The notes beneath the pieces are model-generated. The model did no database searches. It was not told the origin of the DNA and was given only the letters and a program-made list of their open reading frames with translations. Made by a program: the position numbers and the translations under genes. From JAQBFJ01 sp032123435 (lineage in GTDB: Bacteria > Verrucomicrobiota > Kiritimatiellia > UBA8416 > JAQBFJ01), in NCBI GenBank assembly GCA_032123435.1, contig JAQBFJ010000157.1, forward strand, positions 1 to 55,370: a stretch of 55,370 bases of DNA. Direction: 5' to 3'. Shown piece by piece: positions 43,315-52,836 of this stretch. The stretch's first letter is position 1; every line of letters begins with the position of its first letter.

Positions 43315-45387
43315 CTACAATGTCTGTTTTGTCTGCTCTACCTCATAAAATTCCATAGTGTCACCTTCATTGAAATCCGCAAAAGATTCCAACCGGATAC
43401 CACACTCCTGAGATTCCCTGACCTGAATCACATCTTCCTGGAAACGCTTTAATGATGCTATTAATCCATCATGTATAACCTGATTTTCACGCTTTAATCT
43501 TGCCTTGAATTTTGGTTTAACCAATCCCTGCGTAACAAGACAACCGGCAATCTTATTCCGTTTCCCAGATCCAAATACCTGCTTGATAACCGCACTGCCT
43601 CTGGGAAGTTCCTGTATCTTTGGCGCAAGCAAGCCCGTCATGGCAGCATGTACTTCGTCAATCAGCTCGTAAATCACCTCATGGACCCTCATTTCTACAC
43701 CTTCATGCTTGGCATTCGCCAGCACGCCGCTTTCCTTGCCAACGTGAAAACCCAGAATAATAGCGTTGGACGCCGATGCCAGCATAACATCATTCGTCGT
43801 AATGTTTCCCGTAGTACCAAGAATAATACTGAGAGAAACCTTGTCGCTGTTAATCTGACGAAGAGCATATATGATCGCTTCAACAGATCCCTGCGTGTCA
43901 GCCTTGATTATAATCCTCAAATCAAGCTTATGAATGTCATCCTTCATCTGCTCAAAAATATTATCCAGAGAAATTTTCTGCGGCAGCACCAGTTGACGGG
44001 TTTTCTCTTTTCCCATTTCCTCTTCAGCCATACGCCTTGCGTCTTTCTCATCAGCACAAACCTTGAATTCCCAGCCCGCCTCCGGTACCCCTGAAAGCCC
44101 CATACATTTTATCGGCATAGAAGGCATTGCGGATTTAACCTTTATTCCATGATCATTAAGAAGCGCCCTGACCTTGCCGCAATAACACCCGCAAAGAATA
44201 ATATCGCCTATTTTAAGGGTGCCATTGGTTACCAACAGATTGGCCGTGGGACCCATGCCCGGCTCCAGCTGAGATTCAACAACATACCCGTTTGCACGAC
44301 GCTTAGGGTTCGCTTTCAGCTCAAGAATATCCGCCTGAAGCAGAATCATATCCAGTAAATGATCAATACCAAGACCCGTTTGAGCGCTTACCGGACAACA
44401 TATCACGTTGCCGCCCCAATCCTCTGCGAGCAGATTTTCCGCCTGAAGTTGCTTCTTTACACGCATTTCATCCGCGGCCGGCAAATCCATTTTGTTAATC
44501 GCTATCATTATGCATACACCGGCCGCCTGCGCATGCTTTATAGCTTCCTTCGTCTGCGGCATAATGCCGTCATCAGCAGCTATAATTATAACAGCAATAT
44601 CTGTAAGATTGGCGCCGCGCGCGCGCATGGCCGTAAAAGCCGCGTGACCCGGTGTGTCAAGAAAAGTAATGCTTCGTCCGCCAACTTCAACCGTGTATGC
44701 GCCTATATGCTGGGTAATCCCACCCCATTCGCCCTGCGTCACCTTCGCGTTCCTGATCTTGTCGAGCAATGAAGTTTTGCCATGATCAACATGTCCGAGA
44801 AAAGTCACTACCGGCGAACGCGGCGCAAGATCTTCGGGTTTGTCTTTTTCTTTTTCAGATTCTTCCTCTTTCTGCTTCCTGAAAATCTCCTTGTGGCCCT
44901 TTTCCTGTTCAAGAGTCAATCCATGCTGTTCAACTAGCTTGCGGGCAACATTGACCTCAAGACGCGCATTAATAGCCGCAAGCACATTCATGCCCATCAG
45001 TTCAGCAATAAGTTTGTTGGGCCTCAGGCCCATAAGCTCAGCAAGATCTTTGACAATAATGGGACCACGCACTCTGATGACGTTGCTGTCCAAACAGATA
45101 TCGCCAGATTCATCAGGCTCCTGACTCTGCGCCGCCGGCTTCTGAATCGCGCTGGTACTATCCTCTTCCTTTACAGATATTGATGTCGAATCATGCTTCG
45201 GCAAATCGGCCGACTGCTGACTCTTTACATCGGAATCTTTAACACCATATTCCTCCTGTAAAAGCCCAATAGCAGTATCTTCAATAGAACTCATGTGGTT
45301 CTTCGCTTCCACGCCCAGAGAATGCAGTTTGGCAAGAATATCCTTGCTGGATACATTCATCTTTTTTGCCAATTCATGAACTCTCAT
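43315..45387 (-). CDS. infB: Translation initiation factor IF-2
   Basis: IF-2 brings formylmethionyl-tRNA to the 30S subunit and promotes subunit joining by GTP hydrolysis. The 690-residue chain has the short N-terminal domain (MRVHELAKKMNVSSKDILAKL), an acidic linker that is short for the family, and a second IF2-N segment (PIIVKDLAELMGLRPNKLIAELM). The G domain has GHVDHGKTS (about residue 197), GGITQHIGAY, DTPGHAAFT and NKMDLP. Domains II, III and the initiator-tRNA-binding domain IV follow (ECGIRLESFADFNEGDTMEFYE). It is 42 bases downstream of nusA. Confidence 0.97.
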   Translation of the reverse strand: MRVHELAKKMNVSSKDILAKLHSLGVEAKNHMSSIEDTAIGLLQEEYGVKDSDVKSQQSADLPKHDSTSISVKEEDSTSAIQKPAAQSQEPDESGDICLDSNVIRVRGPIIVKDLAELMGLRPNKLIAELMGMNVLAAINARLEVNVARKLVEQHGLTLEQEKGHKEIFRKQKEEESEKEKDKPEDLAPRSPVVTFLGHVDHGKTSLLDKIRNAKVTQGEWGGITQHIGAYTVEVGGRSITFLDTPGHAAFTAMRARGANLTDIAVIIIAADDGIMPQTKEAIKHAQAAGVCIMIAINKMDLPAADEMRVKKQLQAENLLAEDWGGNVICCPVSAQTGLGIDHLLDMILLQADILELKANPKRRANGYVVESQLEPGMGPTANLLVTNGTLKIGDIILCGCYCGKVRALLNDHGIKVKSAMPSMPIKCMGLSGVPEAGWEFKVCADEKDARRMAEEEMGKEKTRQLVLPQKISLDNIFEQMKDDIHKLDLRIIIKADTQGSVEAIIYALRQINSDKVSLSIILGTTGNITTNDVMLASASNAIILGFHVGKESGVLANAKHEGVEMRVHEVIYELIDEVHAAMTGLLAPKIQELPRGSAVIKQVFGSGKRNKIAGCLVTQGLVKPKFKARLKRENQVIHDGLIASLKRFQEDVIQVRESQECGIRLESFADFNEGDTMEFYEVEQTKQTL

Positions 45388-45429
45388 GAAAACACCTTTC
45401 TATCAACCAGCCCGGATACATAATTCAGC

Positions 45430-46773
45430 TCAGTCCTGAGCTTCAACTTCTTCCGCCAATTTCCGGGAATCATCATCTTGCACAACACCATCATCAGAAT
45501 CACCCGTAGCATCAGTATGAGTGTCCGCTTCAATCCGCGTCGCCGCCGCCGAATAAATAAGCTTAGCTTCCTCAAGATCAAGACTTGTCATCTCGACTAT
45601 ATCTTCTATCTCAGCAGCTAAAATACCTTCAATAGTCAGGAATCCCGCTTTTACAAGAATTTTAGCCTTCTCGAGCCCTATGTTCTCAACACTGCCAAGA
45701 TCGTCCACCGCTCTTGCCACTTTTTCTTCAAAACTGACTTCGCTCTCATCCTTCTGTATGTCAATTTTCCAGCCGGTCAAACGTGATGAAAGACGAACAT
45801 TCTGGCCTTTCTTGCCAATCGCCAATGAAAGCTGATCTGCATCAACAACAACATGAACCATTCTTTCAATGTCCTTGTCTGCCGTCACTTTGGACAACTT
45901 GGCGGGTGAAAGAGAGTTTCCCACGTATGTCTTAATATCATCACTCCAGCGGATAATATCTATCTTCTCGCCCGAAAGCTCCCTCACAATATTTTTAACG
46001 CGCATACCGCGCATTCCCACACATGCACCAACTGGATCGACCTTTTCATCATTCGACTTAACGGCTATCTTCGTTCTGTAACCCGCTTCACGCGCAATGC
46101 CCATAATCTCAACAACCCCGTCACTTATCTCAGAAACCTCCAGTCGAAAAAGACTTCTCACAAAATCAGGATGACTCCGCGAAAGCAGAATGCTGGGACC
46201 GGCAGTATTGTTCTGAACCCCTAAAACATAAGCCCGAATTCTGTCGCCAACTTGATATTCCTCCGTCGGTACCCGTTCCTTTGCCAGAATCACAGCCTCA
46301 GCCCGGCCAAGATCCACAATTATGTCATGCCGATCAAATTGACGTACAGCACCATTGACAATATCACCCACACGATCCTTGTATTCATCAAAAACGACGT
46401 CCTTTTCCGCCTGCCTTATCTTCTGAATGATCGCCTGCTTCGCAGTTTGTGCCGCGATACGACTTAGATTGCGGGGCGTGGCCTCAATCTCAATTGCCTC
46501 TCCTATCTGGACATCAGGTCTAACCTTTCTCGCCTGTTCAAGCGAAATCTTGTTTTTGCTGGATCTGGAAGCCTTTTCCACCACCTCAACTGAGGCAAAA
46601 GCCTTGATATCACAGGTCGCCCGGTCTATCTCTATGCGCAAATCACGCGTGGCATCCAGGGTCTTCCTTGCAACAGCCTGCAATGCATGTTCAACCGCTT
46701 CCATCAACACCTCGCGGTTAATACCTCGTTCCTTCTCCATGTAAGCAAGAACGCTCAATAGTTCATTGTTCAT
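45430..46773 (-). CDS. nusA: Transcription termination/antitermination factor NusA
   Basis: NusA binds RNA polymerase and nascent RNA and controls pausing, termination and antitermination. The 447-residue chain has the polymerase-binding N-terminal domain (about 1-125), an S1 domain (about 135-200), and two KH domains (VGACVGMRGMRVKNIVRELSGEKIDIIRW and VVVDADQLSLAIGKKGQNVRLSSRLTGWKIDI). One C-terminal helix-hairpin-helix-like repeat (VENIGLEKAKILVKAGFLTIEGIL) precedes an acidic tail. A plausible promoter and a leader hairpin lie upstream. The rimP gene that commonly precedes nusA is absent. Confidence 0.96.
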   Translation of the reverse strand: MNNELLSVLAYMEKERGINREVLMEAVEHALQAVARKTLDATRDLRIEIDRATCDIKAFASVEVVEKASRSSKNKISLEQARKVRPDVQIGEAIEIEATPRNLSRIAAQTAKQAIIQKIRQAEKDVVFDEYKDRVGDIVNGAVRQFDRHDIIVDLGRAEAVILAKERVPTEEYQVGDRIRAYVLGVQNNTAGPSILLSRSHPDFVRSLFRLEVSEISDGVVEIMGIAREAGYRTKIAVKSNDEKVDPVGACVGMRGMRVKNIVRELSGEKIDIIRWSDDIKTYVGNSLSPAKLSKVTADKDIERMVHVVVDADQLSLAIGKKGQNVRLSSRLTGWKIDIQKDESEVSFEEKVARAVDDLGSVENIGLEKAKILVKAGFLTIEGILAAEIEDIVEMTSLDLEEAKLIYSAAATRIEADTHTDATGDSDDGVVQDDDSRKLAEEVEAQD

Positions 46774-46820
46774 ACCGCTTCTATCCTATCATTATGAACC
46801 TTTATTTCCCCTTAACATAC

Positions 46821-46870
46821 AAAAGAGCGGGGAAACCCCACTCTCTGTCAAAAAAATAAATTTTTCAGAG
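46821..46870 (-). promoter_or_regulatory. nusA leader hairpin, possible attenuator
   Basis: In minus-strand RNA, AGAGUGGGG (46844-46836) pairs with CCCCGCUCU (46832-46824) around UUU, with a G-U pair that is an A-C mismatch on the other strand. UUUU (46824-46821, the first U paired) and a further U-rich stretch follow. The predicted 5' end, CUCUG (46870-46866), can pair with CAGAG (46847-46843), whose last two bases overlap the terminator arm. The layout suggests attenuation of the nusA operon, perhaps by NusA itself. Confidence 0.45.
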
Positions 46871-46877
46871 TCGAAAT

Positions 46878-46906
46878 ACATTACGTACCGCAACCCCGCA
46901 AGTCAA
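46878..46906 (-). promoter_or_regulatory. Probable sigma-70 promoter of the nusA operon
   Basis: On the minus strand TTGACT (46906-46901; five of six bases match the -35 consensus) is followed after exactly 17 bases by TAATGT (46883-46878), which keeps the TA and final T of the -10 consensus. Transcription would start near 46871, giving a leader of about 98 bases before nusA. Confidence 0.5.
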
Positions 46907-47097
46907 GCAGATACCGCCTTTTTTTGGATCACCCCATTGCTCCCGTTAAACAATGCGAAAAGAGCGCCAATCAACAAGAAACAACAAATATGACCAAATC
47001 CGGCACGGAAGACTCTTGACCTGAATACCCGCCATACCGGATAGTAACCACTGCCTATACCGCTGAATAAAGCTGAAATGACAGAAAGAGGATCGCG

Positions 47098-50000
47098 GTG
47101 AAACATATAATAACAGATTCAAGCATTCGGAAGCCAAAACACATAATAAGCCTGATGCTGATCATCACCGCAATCTTCGTAACCCCGCTGTTTCACCTTG
47201 AATTTGAAAACAACAGAGAACACTCGCTTCCACAGGACAGCCCTGTTCTTGCAAACTGCATCCAGGCAAGCAGAAAATTCGATCTTGAAGATTCAATAAT
47301 TGTCGGTATCGTAAATGAAGAACATCCTGATGGCGTGTTCAACATTCAAACCCTTACCAGAATATACAACCTGACCTCACAACTCTCCAGCCTCCGCTGC
47401 GGCGCCAACGACGGCAAAGCTGTCATTACTATTCCGGCAAACGACCATCAGCAAAGAAAAATATTGGTGCTGGATCTGTCACGAAGAAAGCTGATCGATT
47501 ATCTTTTCATGAAAAACCACAACAGCCTGTTTGATGAACACGGCAACAGCGTGATCAACATAAAAGGTATTATCAGCCCGAGCACCGTCGTTAATATAAA
47601 ACGCGGTGAAATCGGAATGTTAAAATCCGAACCCCTTGTGCCGTCGCCTCCGGCTACAAGAGATGAGGCGCTCGTGATAAGAAAAGATGCGCTCGGCAAT
47701 TCTCTTTATGCCGGCACTTTGTTTTCAGAGGACGGAAAGGCCGCCTGCATTTATATACCAATCAACGATGTATCAAGAGCACACATCGTCTCGCGCCTTG
47801 TCACTATGCTCACAAAAGACTGGCACGACGAAACCACCGTGCTGATAACCGGCCCTTCCATAATCCAGGACCAGTTCAACAGGGAAATGCTTCTTTATGT
47901 AGTTATATCCACGATAATAATGCTGATCTGCGCATTCTGCGTAATGACGGCCCTTTTCCATGGTTTCGTCTCGCTTGCTGTTGCGCCGGTAATATCCGCC
48001 ATTATCACCATAATCTGCTCTCTCGGCGTTATGACAGCGCTCGGAATAAAGGCTGATGCCGCAAGCTGTATTGCTGTATTCTTCCTGATTATAGTCGCAA
48101 TCATGAATTCAGTTCATGTTCTAAGCGAGTTCTTTGATGCATGTTACAAATTCAACAATAAGAATCTCGCCATCCGAAATGTTTCTATACGCCTGTTTAA
48201 ACCCATGATCTACGCGAACATCGCAATTACTGCCGGTTTCATAGCGCTCACAACCACATCCGGCCCGGCTATTCGCGCGTTCGGAACCCTTTCCGCTATA
48301 GGCACCATCATTGCGTGGCTCCTTGCAATCACATTCATACCAGCCTACGTGATCATAGCCATCTCGCCCAAAACACTCAGCGCCATATGGGATCTGTCAT
48401 ACAGGCATCACGAAAGACCCGATTGGCTGGGCGGTACGCTGCGATCACTCGGCATATTCAACTGCATGCAGTGGAAACCGATCATCACGCTAACAGCAGT
48501 GACCTGCGCAATACTTCTGGTCGGAACACGATGGTGTTCACTGAACAGTAATTCCGTCGGTAATTTCGCGCCGTATCATACAGTTCAAACCTCCAACAAT
48601 ATGCTCAGAAAACATCTTCCCGGCACCCACCTTATTCATTTGTCACTTCACTCGGCACAGCCACGGACTTTAAACTATATGGAAAAAATATCCATCATGC
48701 GCAGCGAAGCACAAAAGCGTTTCGCGCCCATCTTCCCGCAAGCCACCAAAATATTCACAGCCAAACTGAATGGACTGGAACAGCTCTACCTCAATGCCAC
48801 AAGCGGAAGTGCCGGAAAACACTTCGCAACGCTCGTCAGGGAGGCGGAAGACGTTGATAGACAAGCTCTTGTATCATGGAACGAGCTCGCCAACGCACTC
48901 GTTTACGTCAATCCCGAAAACCTCAGCATGAATAAACTCGCCCGGGAAATACTGAAAGCAAAAAACGTCGATTACAACGATAAGAAACTTCTCCTGGCCA
49001 GATTGGAAGAACATGTCAATCTGAAAGATATACCCTTGCTCGACAAAACATTGGAAATCTGCAGTGAATTTACGCGACTTTCTTTCCGTGAATTTGTTTT
49101 TGAAATGGAAGCGGAACTCAATGCGCCTCCCTTCAAGCAGGCCTCCATGCTCAATTATATCAATACCCTTCAATCATTCTTGATGAAAAACAGTTCAGTC
49201 GCCAAAACGACCTCCGCCGTGGATGCGCTGAAACAAGTATCATACGAATTGAACTACGCCACGTTCCCGGGATATGACAATATCAGCAGTCCTGCCTATA
49301 ATACCGGAAGAAACTCCACCGACTCGCTCATTCCGCGTTCCGCATCAGCCGCCGATAAAATGTTCACTCAGCTCGAAGGACTAAAGAACAATACATACCT
49401 GCGCCGTTTCGTAACCAAAGATTTTCAAAATGCCAATATACAAATTCAATTGAAAACATCCAGCACCAGAAACGTCAATAAGTTGATCACGGACATCAAT
49501 AACTTCATGTTATCCAACCCGCCTCCGGTAAAACTCAACATCGCATGGACGGGCCCGGCATATATGGATACATTGTGGCAGCATATTACGCTCAACAGCA
49601 TAACCAGACCGGCATTTTACAGCTTCATAACCATTATCATGGTAATTATGCTTCTGTTCAGATCTCCCCTGTACGGATTACTGGGAGCTATCCCGCTCCT
49701 AATGACAATGGTCTTCATTTTCGGTCTTATGGGTTTTGCCAGAATTCAAATTAATACCACAACAGCCATACTGGCCGCGGTCATATTCGCTATTAGCGTT
49801 GATTTTACAGTCAATTTCCTTGAACGCGCGCGCCTTATACAAGCCAGACACAAAAGCTGGCATAAAGCCTGCCTCAAAATGTTCCACGAACCGACAGCCG
49901 CCATAACCAGAAACACCATCATAGTCAGCATCAGCTTTCTGTCTCTCATAGCCCTGCCGCTGACCCCCTGCAAAACCGCAGGATGGCTGATCGCAGTCGG

Positions 50001-50121
50001 AACATTCGTATGCCTGATCGTCACCCTCCTCGTCATGCCCGCACTGCTCACAGCTTTAAGAAAATTATCGTTCTCCCACGAGGAAGATACGTTCAACCTG
50101 GAAGAAGAGGAAGAAGACTAA
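47098..50121 (+). CDS. RND-superfamily exporter of the MMPL type
   Basis: This 1007-residue inner-membrane protein has the two-fold RND layout: one helix at about 13-33, a soluble domain, five or six helices at about 263-420, then helix 7 (about 462-478), a long second soluble domain (about 480-840), and a final group of helices to about 985. The start is a GTG with GAGGA about six bases upstream. In the second half the proton-relay position is filled (AISVDFTVNFLER, D902). The equivalent place in the first half reads IVAIMNSVHVLSEF, without an acidic residue. Substrate is probably a lipid or hydrophobic compound, by family analogy. The tail is highly acidic. It precedes a Ste24-type protease by 22 bases. 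Confidence 0.87.
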   Translation: MKHIITDSSIRKPKHIISLMLIITAIFVTPLFHLEFENNREHSLPQDSPVLANCIQASRKFDLEDSIIVGIVNEEHPDGVFNIQTLTRIYNLTSQLSSLRCGANDGKAVITIPANDHQQRKILVLDLSRRKLIDYLFMKNHNSLFDEHGNSVINIKGIISPSTVVNIKRGEIGMLKSEPLVPSPPATRDEALVIRKDALGNSLYAGTLFSEDGKAACIYIPINDVSRAHIVSRLVTMLTKDWHDETTVLITGPSIIQDQFNREMLLYVVISTIIMLICAFCVMTALFHGFVSLAVAPVISAIITIICSLGVMTALGIKADAASCIAVFFLIIVAIMNSVHVLSEFFDACYKFNNKNLAIRNVSIRLFKPMIYANIAITAGFIALTTTSGPAIRAFGTLSAIGTIIAWLLAITFIPAYVIIAISPKTLSAIWDLSYRHHERPDWLGGTLRSLGIFNCMQWKPIITLTAVTCAILLVGTRWCSLNSNSVGNFAPYHTVQTSNNMLRKHLPGTHLIHLSLHSAQPRTLNYMEKISIMRSEAQKRFAPIFPQATKIFTAKLNGLEQLYLNATSGSAGKHFATLVREAEDVDRQALVSWNELANALVYVNPENLSMNKLAREILKAKNVDYNDKKLLLARLEEHVNLKDIPLLDKTLEICSEFTRLSFREFVFEMEAELNAPPFKQASMLNYINTLQSFLMKNSSVAKTTSAVDALKQVSYELNYATFPGYDNISSPAYNTGRNSTDSLIPRSASAADKMFTQLEGLKNNTYLRRFVTKDFQNANIQIQLKTSSTRNVNKLITDINNFMLSNPPPVKLNIAWTGPAYMDTLWQHITLNSITRPAFYSFITIIMVIMLLFRSPLYGLLGAIPLLMTMVFIFGLMGFARIQINTTTAILAAVIFAISVDFTVNFLERARLIQARHKSWHKACLKMFHEPTAAITRNTIIVSISFLSLIALPLTPCKTAGWLIAVGTFVCLIVTLLVMPALLTALRKLSFSHEEDTFNLEEEEED

Positions 50122-50143
50122 CCAAGTCGCTCGCTCACCATCT

Positions 50144-51403
50144 ATGAACACTTATCTCATCGTCATACTGTCAATTCTGATCATTCATTACCTTCTCGAT
50201 CTCGTAGCCGACTATCTGAACATCCGGCATATCAAAGAAGAACTGCCGGAAGAATTCTATGATTATTTCGATAACGCCAAATATCGGCAGTCACAGAATT
50301 ACCTGCGTGAAACAACAAAGTTTGGAATAACTGTAAGCACGGTTAACGCCCTTGTGTTGATCACTTTGATCCTGATCGGTGGATTCAATTTCGTCGATCA
50401 CTTCGCGCGAAGCCTCCGATCCGGCCCCATTATCACCGGGCTGATATTCGCCGGAACTCTCGCGTTCGCTGGAATACTGCTTAACCTGCCTTTCTCCATT
50501 TATGACACCTTCGTGATCGAAGAAAAATATGGCTTTAATAAAACCACACCAAAAACATTCATCCTTGATATGATAAAAAGCCTGCTCCTGACCGCGCTGA
50601 TAGGCGGCGCCATTTTTGCCGGCATTCTGTGGTTTTTCGATAAAACTGGCGCATGGGCCTGGCTTTATTGCTGGATAGCCGTAACGGTCTTTCAGATATT
50701 CATGATGTTCATATCACCATATGTAATTATGCCTCTTTTCAATAAATTCGTTCCCCTCGAAGAAGGCGATCTCCGGACAACAGTTGAAAAATACGCACAA
50801 TCACAAAATTTCACCATTAAGGGTGTCTACAAAATGGACGGCTCCAAAAGATCAACAAAAACCAATGCTTTTTTCACTGGGTTCGGCAAGTCACGCCGTA
50901 TAGTGCTTTTTGATACACTGATAGAAAAACACACGACCCAGGAACTACTGTCAATCATCGCTCACGAAATGGGCCACTATAAAAAGAAACATATACCACA
51001 GGCAATCTTCAGATCTGTTGTTATAAGCGGACTGATGTTCTATCTCATGTCCCTCTTAATCGGAAACTTAAAACTGTTTGCCGCGTTCAAAATGTCCCAT
51101 CTTTCAATCTATGCCAGCCTGTTTTTCTTCGGGTTTCTTTTCAAGCCTGTCGGTACGCTGATTGCAATCATGGAAAATATCATGTCAAGAAAACATGAAT
51201 ACGAGGCCGACGCCTATGCCGCGGCAACAACAGGAACTCATGAACCGATGATAACGGGATTAAAAAAATTATCCGTGGATAATATGTCGAATCTTACACC
51301 ACATCCATTCAAGGTGTTTCTCGATTACACTCATCCGCCGGTACTCCAAAGAATAGCCACCTTGAGAAAAATAGGCTCTGAACAGCGCCGTGCCGGCACA
51401 TGA
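50144..51403 (+). CDS. M48-family Ste24-type membrane zinc endopeptidase
   Basis: This 419-residue integral membrane protease resembles CAAX prenyl protease 1 (Ste24). The zinc motif HEMGH is at residues 274-278 (H274, E275, H278) and the third zinc ligand lies in SRKHEYEADAYA. The region before it (YKMDGSKRSTKTNAFFTGFGKSRRIVLFDTL) and LPFSIYDTFVIEEKYGFN are typical of the family. About seven membrane spans are visible. In bacteria without prenylated CAAX proteins its relatives act in membrane protein quality control. It is probably cotranscribed with the MMPL exporter. Confidence 0.93.
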   Translation: MNTYLIVILSILIIHYLLDLVADYLNIRHIKEELPEEFYDYFDNAKYRQSQNYLRETTKFGITVSTVNALVLITLILIGGFNFVDHFARSLRSGPIITGLIFAGTLAFAGILLNLPFSIYDTFVIEEKYGFNKTTPKTFILDMIKSLLLTALIGGAIFAGILWFFDKTGAWAWLYCWIAVTVFQIFMMFISPYVIMPLFNKFVPLEEGDLRTTVEKYAQSQNFTIKGVYKMDGSKRSTKTNAFFTGFGKSRRIVLFDTLIEKHTTQELLSIIAHEMGHYKKKHIPQAIFRSVVISGLMFYLMSLLIGNLKLFAAFKMSHLSIYASLFFFGFLFKPVGTLIAIMENIMSRKHEYEADAYAAATTGTHEPMITGLKKLSVDNMSNLTPHPFKVFLDYTHPPVLQRIATLRKIGSEQRRAGT

Positions 51404-51410
51404 CCCGCAA

Positions 51411-51914
51411 TCAGTATGCATCATTCAATATGTTTTCCGTCCTTCCACTGGCTTCACGGCATCTGGAAAACGTTACACGCACGGCGCTAAAGGACGCGTT
51501 TACCAGCAGAATAACCGCGCCGGCCGCGCCCACGCTCAGGGCCAAACAGAATAATGCCCTGAAATATTTTGTCTTCTGAATAAAACATCCTAAAGGAATA
51601 ACTATCAAAAACAGAAATGCCGCTACCGTTATAACAGGAACGATCACGCTGGTTCCGGCCCAGGTCAATTCAGGAACAATATACAACTTGGCCGATACCG
51701 ATGCCGCCAACAGAATCACCGCCGCAATAACAAGAACCAAAACAGACCGGCCCATGCCTGATAACGGTGTTTCCAGCACACTGTTGAGTTTCTGAAAAAC
51801 CAGCGCACATATAAAAACAGATAACGCCAACACCGTAACCGTCTGCGCCGCAGATTCCGGATTGCCAAGAAGGACCCTCAACTGTCGGTAAATCTCTATG
51901 TAAAACTTATTCAT
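51411..51914 (-). CDS. Membrane protein of unknown function
   Basis: This 167-residue protein shows about four hydrophobic segments (about 24-42, 56-76, 88-112 and 120-140) and no recognisable family. Its 3' end is seven bases from the convergent protease gene. No strong ribosome binding site is visible before the ATG, so support comes from length, sensible hydrophobicity pattern and lack of a competing frame. Confidence 0.55.
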   Translation of the reverse strand: MNKFYIEIYRQLRVLLGNPESAAQTVTVLALSVFICALVFQKLNSVLETPLSGMGRSVLVLVIAAVILLAASVSAKLYIVPELTWAGTSVIVPVITVAAFLFLIVIPLGCFIQKTKYFRALFCLALSVGAAGAVILLVNASFSAVRVTFSRCREASGRTENILNDAY

Positions 51915-52314
51915 GCAGGTAAACAGACATAAAAAATAAGAACCTGTCAGCCAGTTATTGAGCGGCCAGATAACCCTGAGGAGTTCTTCGTACTCTCACG
52001 AAGCATTTTTTTGCTACTTTGCGGTTCTGCCCCACAATACCAGCTAACAGGTTTGTGTTATTCAAAGCAGGATTCGTACCATTAAACAGAAAATGCGCCC
52101 TGTAATTTTGTCGACGTAAATATTTATTCTGTTTACTGGTAAAATCAAACTATGCGCATCCGCGTCTCACACCGTTCACAAGCAATAACTGCTCTGTCTT
52201 TCACATTATTGTGAAACTCTTAAGCAAAAGTGAGAAAAAAACAGACTGAAGCTTGCTTCCAGACAGGCCGACAGATTAGAATGCGCACAATATAGACAAT
52301 AGAGAAAATATGTA
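51915..52314. other. Gene-poor stretch with structured sequences
   Basis: No coding frame is supported in these 400 bases. They contain a possible structured RNA with a terminator-like end (51938-52013), a 7-bp inverted repeat TTTCACA/TGTGAAA (52199-52205 with 52210-52216), and low-complexity AT-rich sequence. The stretch separates the protease/exporter region from the accessory right end. Confidence 0.5.
51938..52013 (+). ncRNA. Candidate structured RNA with terminator-like end
   Basis: In plus-strand RNA, AAGAAC (51938-51943), CAG (51948-51950) and GTTAT (51954-51958) can pair in nested order with ATAAC (51970-51974), CTG (51976-51978) and GTTCTT (51983-51988). A second hairpin CTTCGT/ACGAAG (51986-51991 with 51998-52003) ends two bases before seven T residues. 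The two structures share CTT at 51986-51988 and exclude one another, as in attenuators and riboswitches. The first gene downstream on this strand is at 52315. A small RNA or a leader element are both possible; no known family is recognised. Confidence 0.4.
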
Positions 52315-52782
52315 ATGATCAAATTGCTTCAAAATTTAGTTCCTCGAATCAGAAACAGTACCTTATGGCGTTACGCAAGTCCAAAAGTGAAATCTGTGCT
52401 TTGCCGTTATGGCGGTTACATGATGCTGGTCACAGGCATTCTAATGTTCATGTTTGGCCCGAAAATAGTTGATCCATTCCTCGTGCGTATTCTCGGTCCG
52501 GAAATTATATTCGGCAAAAAGAATGTAATCTTTGAGGGCGACATATATCTCACTACAAATCAGACCGCCATTATAAAATGGATCTTCATGGTAATGTTCA
52601 TCGGCCTGATTATTGCCGTCTGCGGTTTTATCGTAATCCAATTAAAGAAATTAAAGAAATTATACGATGAATATATCGCGAAAATGGATCCTGATATCCC
52701 GCTCCCGTCCAAATTGAATATCTATCTGGCTGTCTGCAAAGAACTCTTTATTAAAGAAAAAGAAGACCAGGGCGAATCATGA
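52315..52782 (+). CDS. Small membrane protein of unknown function
   Basis: This 155-residue protein has two hydrophobic helices (about 33-50 and 88-110) separated by a soluble segment, a basic amphipathic stretch after the second (QLKKLKKLYDEYIAK) and a lysine/glutamate-rich C-terminus. No family is recognised. The ribosome binding site is weak, but no competing frame exists and the hydrophobicity pattern is protein-like. It ends about 55 bases before the insertion sequence. Confidence 0.5.
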   Translation: MIKLLQNLVPRIRNSTLWRYASPKVKSVLCRYGGYMMLVTGILMFMFGPKIVDPFLVRILGPEIIFGKKNVIFEGDIYLTTNQTAIIKWIFMVMFIGLIIAVCGFIVIQLKKLKKLYDEYIAKMDPDIPLPSKLNIYLAVCKELFIKEKEDQGES

Positions 52783-52836
52783 CCCGGCGTTGACCCAGCA
52801 CCGGTGAGCCCTTACCCTTTTTCGGAGCCGGTTATA

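Larger units (their letters stand above)
46774..47097. other. Divergent regulatory region between nusA and the MMPL gene
   Basis: This 324-base stretch has no supported gene; two short minus-strand open frames look like chance. It holds the nusA promoter and leader described separately, and the GAGGA ribosome binding site of the plus-strand GTG start (47087-47091). It marks the start of both flanking transcription units. Confidence 0.6.

Noticed and set aside
46903..47106. Minus-strand frame upstream of nusA as a possible rimP or small gene
   Set aside because: Does not resemble RimP, overlaps the nusA promoter and the exporter start, and lacks a ribosome binding site.
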